A stretch of DNA of 64,000 nucleotides from JAYEPK01 sp048569615 (lineage in GTDB: Archaea; Thermoplasmatota; Penumbrarchaeia; Penumbrarchaeales; Penumbrarchaeaceae): assembly GCA_048569615.1 (NCBI GenBank), contig JBLIRK010000010.1, forward strand, positions 7,502 through 71,501, written 5' to 3'. A program made the translations under genes and the position numbers. A model generated the notes under the pieces. That model ran no database searches. It worked only from the letters and a program-made list of their open reading frames with translations, and was not told the DNA's origin. Positions 62,296-64,000 of this stretch are shown in pieces (the stretch's first letter is position 1; each line of letters begins with the position of its first letter).

Positions 62296-63240
62296 ATGGA
62301 AGAGGAAAAATCGGTGGAAGACCTTCCTGGTGTAGGTCCAGCGACCGCAGAGAAGCTGAAGGAGGCGGGGTTCGAAGACCTCATGTCCATAGCAGTTTCT
62401 TCTCCGGCAACCCTTGTCGAGGCTGCGGATATCGGAGAAGCGACCGCCATGAAGATCATTGCAGCTGCCAAGAAGCTTGCGGATGTGGGTGGTTTCCTGA
62501 CTGGCGATATAATAATGGAGAAGAGGAGGGCGGTTGCAAAACTTACCACCGGATCGAAGGCGCTCGATGAACTTCTCGGCGGAGGGCTGGAAACCTGCGC
62601 CATAACTGAGTTCTACGGAGAGTTCGGTTCCGGAAAGACGCAGATAACACACCAGCTCTGCGTCAATGTTTCAAGAGATGAAGAGGAGGGGGGTCTGAAC
62701 GGTCATACCATCTTCATCGATACAGAGAACACCTTCAGACCCGAAAGGATAGTCCAGATGTCCATGGCTTACGATCTGGACCCTATAGAAGTACTCCGAA
62801 CAATACACGTCGCCAGGGCCTTCAATTCTCACCACCAGATGCTGCTGATCGAGAAAGCCAAGGAGATTGCAAAGGAACATCCTATCAAGCTGCTTATCGT
62901 AGATTCTCTGACATCTCATTTCAGGGCGGAATACATAGGGCGGGGATCTCTGGCTGAAAGACAGCAGAAGCTGAACAAACACCTTCACGCAATCCTTCAG
63001 TTCTCTGACCTGAACAAGGCGGCGGTAGCGGTGACAAATCAGGTCGCAGCGAAACCCGATGCCTTCTTCGGCGATCCTACCAGGGCCATAGGTGGACATG
63101 TTTTGGGGCATACCTCCACCTTCAGGCTCTACCTCAGAAAGTCCAAGGGCAACAGAAGAATAGCAAGACTTATAGATTCCCCGAACCTTCCAGAGGGAGA
63201 GGCCGTGATCACAATTTCCGAGGAAGGGGTCAGGGATTGA
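62296..63240 (+). CDS. radA: DNA repair and recombination protein RadA
   Basis: 314 residues, the standard length for archaeal RadA. The N-domain (about 5-65) holds a helix-hairpin-helix ('LPGVGPATAEKLKEAGF'). The ATPase core has Walker A G108-E-F-G-S-G-K-T115, the catalytic-Glu region 'GHTIFIDTENTFRPERI', Walker B 'LLIVDSLT' near residue 200, and the DNA-binding loop 2 region 'NQVAAKPDAFFGDPTRAIGG'. It forms filaments on single-stranded DNA and drives strand exchange. The adjacent DUF5611 gene is on the same strand, 65 bases away. Confidence 0.98.
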   Translation: MEEEKSVEDLPGVGPATAEKLKEAGFEDLMSIAVSSPATLVEAADIGEATAMKIIAAAKKLADVGGFLTGDIIMEKRRAVAKLTTGSKALDELLGGGLETCAITEFYGEFGSGKTQITHQLCVNVSRDEEEGGLNGHTIFIDTENTFRPERIVQMSMAYDLDPIEVLRTIHVARAFNSHHQMLLIEKAKEIAKEHPIKLLIVDSLTSHFRAEYIGRGSLAERQQKLNKHLHAILQFSDLNKAAVAVTNQVAAKPDAFFGDPTRAIGGHVLGHTSTFRLYLRKSKGNRRIARLIDSPNLPEGEAVITISEEGVRD

Positions 63241-63305
63241 AGACATCAGAGCAAAGCATTTGAATTTCCAACGCCTTGGGGTTTCCACAACTGCGGGGCG
63301 ACCAA

Positions 63306-63626
63306 ATGGAGAAACTTGACATTAAAAGAGGAAATTATGGCAACATTGAAGGCGAGGGTCTTTTCAAAAGAATGAAAGAGGTCTTCGGCAACTGCAGGAA
63401 GGAAGGGGAATGGTTGGTATCGGAGTTCGGCGCCATGAAACCAATCAAGCTGAAGGTTTTATCCAAGAACGAGCTGGCAATGGAGATCACAACAGTGAAG
63501 ATCCCGGATGAGATGGTCCTGGAAACCATGAGAAAGAGGAATGAACTGCTGGAATTTGCCACGGGTTTCACGGCCAAGGAAAGGCTGAAACGCCTGAAGG
63601 ATAAGGCCAAAAAGGGTGAACTGTGA
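63306..63626 (+). CDS. DUF5611-family archaeal protein
   Basis: 106 residues from the ATG at 63306 behind GGGGCGA. The pattern fits DUF5611: 'IKRGNYGNIEGEGLFKRMKEVFG', 'EWLVSEFGAMKPIKLKVLSKNELAMEI' and 'ATGFTAKERLKRLKDKAKKG', each read as separate strands and helices. It is a small, soluble alpha/beta protein with a basic C-terminal helix. The function is unknown. It is widespread in Thermoplasmatota and related euryarchaea, which supports the proposed origin of the window. Confidence 0.8.
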   Translation: MEKLDIKRGNYGNIEGEGLFKRMKEVFGNCRKEGEWLVSEFGAMKPIKLKVLSKNELAMEITTVKIPDEMVLETMRKRNELLEFATGFTAKERLKRLKDKAKKGEL

Positions 63627-63639
63627 GGGTCGAAAAGAT

Positions 63640-63647
63640 AATTATAC
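63640..63647 (+). promoter_or_regulatory. TATA box of the tRNA-Gly gene
   Basis: AATTATAC is centred about 32 bases before the first base of the tRNA, near the spacing usual for archaeal tRNA promoters. Confidence 0.45.
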
Positions 63648-63675
63648 CCATTTTCATTCAGGGACCCTACTCTCT

Positions 63676-63748
63676 GCGGATGTGGTCTAGCTCGGTAGGA
63701 CCGTAGCTTCCCAAGCTACTTGCCCGGGTTCAAATCCCGGCATCCGCA
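63676..63748 (+). tRNA. tRNA-Gly (anticodon CCC)
   Basis: A full cloverleaf: acceptor GCGGATG/CATCCGC, D-arm with GGTC/GACC, anticodon stem GTAGC/GCTAC with loop TTCCCAA (anticodon CCC, reads GGG), short variable region TTGC, and T-arm CCGGG-TTCAAAT-CCCGG. Discriminator A at 63748; CCA is encoded at 63749-63751. No intron. The sequence right after it forms inverted repeats, the first of which takes in the CCA end. Confidence 0.97.
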
Positions 63749-63994
63749 CCATTTCCTTCTCGTCAATTAATATAGCTTCAGGAAATGGTGCTCTACATCA
63801 ATTATACACGCTAAAATTGGATCATAGGATGATGATGAATTTTAGCTGGACCTTTGAACTTTGTATACCGTCAATTATTGAGCAGTTCAAAGATCCCGGC
63901 ATCCGGGATTTGGAACCCTGGGTGACGAAGGGATTTGAACCTTTAGATCCTTGAGTATTTCGCGAATATGATCGACGATAGGAAATGCTCAAGG
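63747..63994. repeat. Run of five inverted repeats downstream of tRNA-Gly
   Basis: Five stem-loops follow one another. CACCATTTCCT (63747-63757) pairs with AGGAAATGGTG (63780-63790), 11 bp. GCTAAAATT (63810-63818) pairs with AATTTTAGC (63838-63846). CTTTGAACT (63852-63860) pairs with AGTTCAAAG (63884-63892). ATCCCGG (63893-63899) pairs with CCGGGAT (63903-63909). CCTTGAGTATTTC (63949-63961) pairs with GAAATGCTCAAGG (63982-63994) with one G-T pair. No protein gene is visible here. The array could be a structured RNA, processing signals of the tRNA, or a remnant of an integrated element. Confidence 0.7.
63885..63905 (+). repeat. Partial copy of the tRNA-Gly 3' end
   Basis: GTTCAAAGATCCCGGCATCCG repeats the tRNA T-arm and acceptor (63728-63746, GTTCAAATCCCGGCATCCG) except for two extra bases (GA). 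It looks like the duplicated tRNA end left by a tRNA-targeting integrase, but no integrase gene is seen within the window. Confidence 0.5.
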
Positions 63995-64000
63995 TTAGCA

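Noticed and set aside
63911..64000. A minus-strand intron-containing tRNA (T-arm-like GGTTCAAATCCC at 63930-63941 and a long stem at 63949-63994)
   Set aside because: The T-stem has a mismatch, no proper CCA/discriminator follows the acceptor strand, no anticodon loop with U33 can be placed on the stem, and the 5' half would lie outside the window.

Overview
The window reads as a chromosomal segment of a euryarchaeon, most likely of the Thermoplasmatota type. It carries archaeal housekeeping genes throughout: RadA, Pelota, ribosomal protein eS1, Gar1, archease, a Cdc48/VAT AAA+ ATPase, the G10-type tRNA methyltransferase, an isoprenyl diphosphate synthase, DUF5611 and DUF2240. Promoters are TATA-type, several of them placed for leaderless mRNAs, and other genes have GGTG/GGAGG ribosome-binding sites. 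The phylum assignment is inference from gene content; no 16S gene is present.

Layout. 1-9.9 kb: a truncated secreted beta-propeller protein, then a seven-FN3 surface protein, an RNB-family exoribonuclease and a large cytosolic helical-repeat protein. 9.9-25.6 kb (minus strand): thiamine pyrophosphokinase, a 1957-residue Ig/PKD-repeat adhesin-like protein, a membrane-anchored zinc metalloprotease, a membrane-bound winged-helix regulator with a zinc-finger N-terminus, an exported thioredoxin-fold protein, CysS, a degenerate RNase H-like protein and Gar1. 25.7-33.8 kb (plus): a J-domain protein and a RuvC/YqgF-like protein, then the Cdc48 operon (Cdc48, PRC-barrel, HisA-related, DUF2240, helical-repeat/JAMM protease) and a six-TM protein. 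33.8-47.7 kb: isoprenyl diphosphate synthase, a small zinc-ribbon protein, two more giant surface proteins, the tRNA methyltransferase, a degenerate histidine kinase with its receiver protein, eS1, dihydroorotase and AMMECR1.

47.8-57.3 kb is a surface-glycan island: a flippase, a formyltransferase/propeller fusion, a GT4, two sulfatase/phosphotransferase-fold proteins (one interrupted by an in-frame TAG) and two GT2 enzymes. 57.3-64 kb returns to core genes: a SerA-like dehydrogenase, Pelota, archease, a bactofilin-like protein, a tandemly duplicated winged-helix regulator, RadA, DUF5611 and tRNA-Gly(CCC). The tRNA is followed by a run of five inverted repeats and a partial copy of its own 3' end.

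How it fits together. Five surface proteins share one architecture: export signal, long beta-sandwich ectodomain, one C-terminal membrane helix, and a charged or Pro/Gln-rich cytoplasmic tail. An exported thioredoxin-fold protein is built the same way. With the glycan island they suggest an elaborate proteinaceous, glycosylated cell surface. The cytosolic helical-repeat protein and the bactofilin-like protein could form internal scaffolds, but no link between them and the surface proteins is shown by the sequence. The strongest functional unit is the Cdc48-JAMM operon, which suggests unfolding coupled to removal of ubiquitin-like modifiers.
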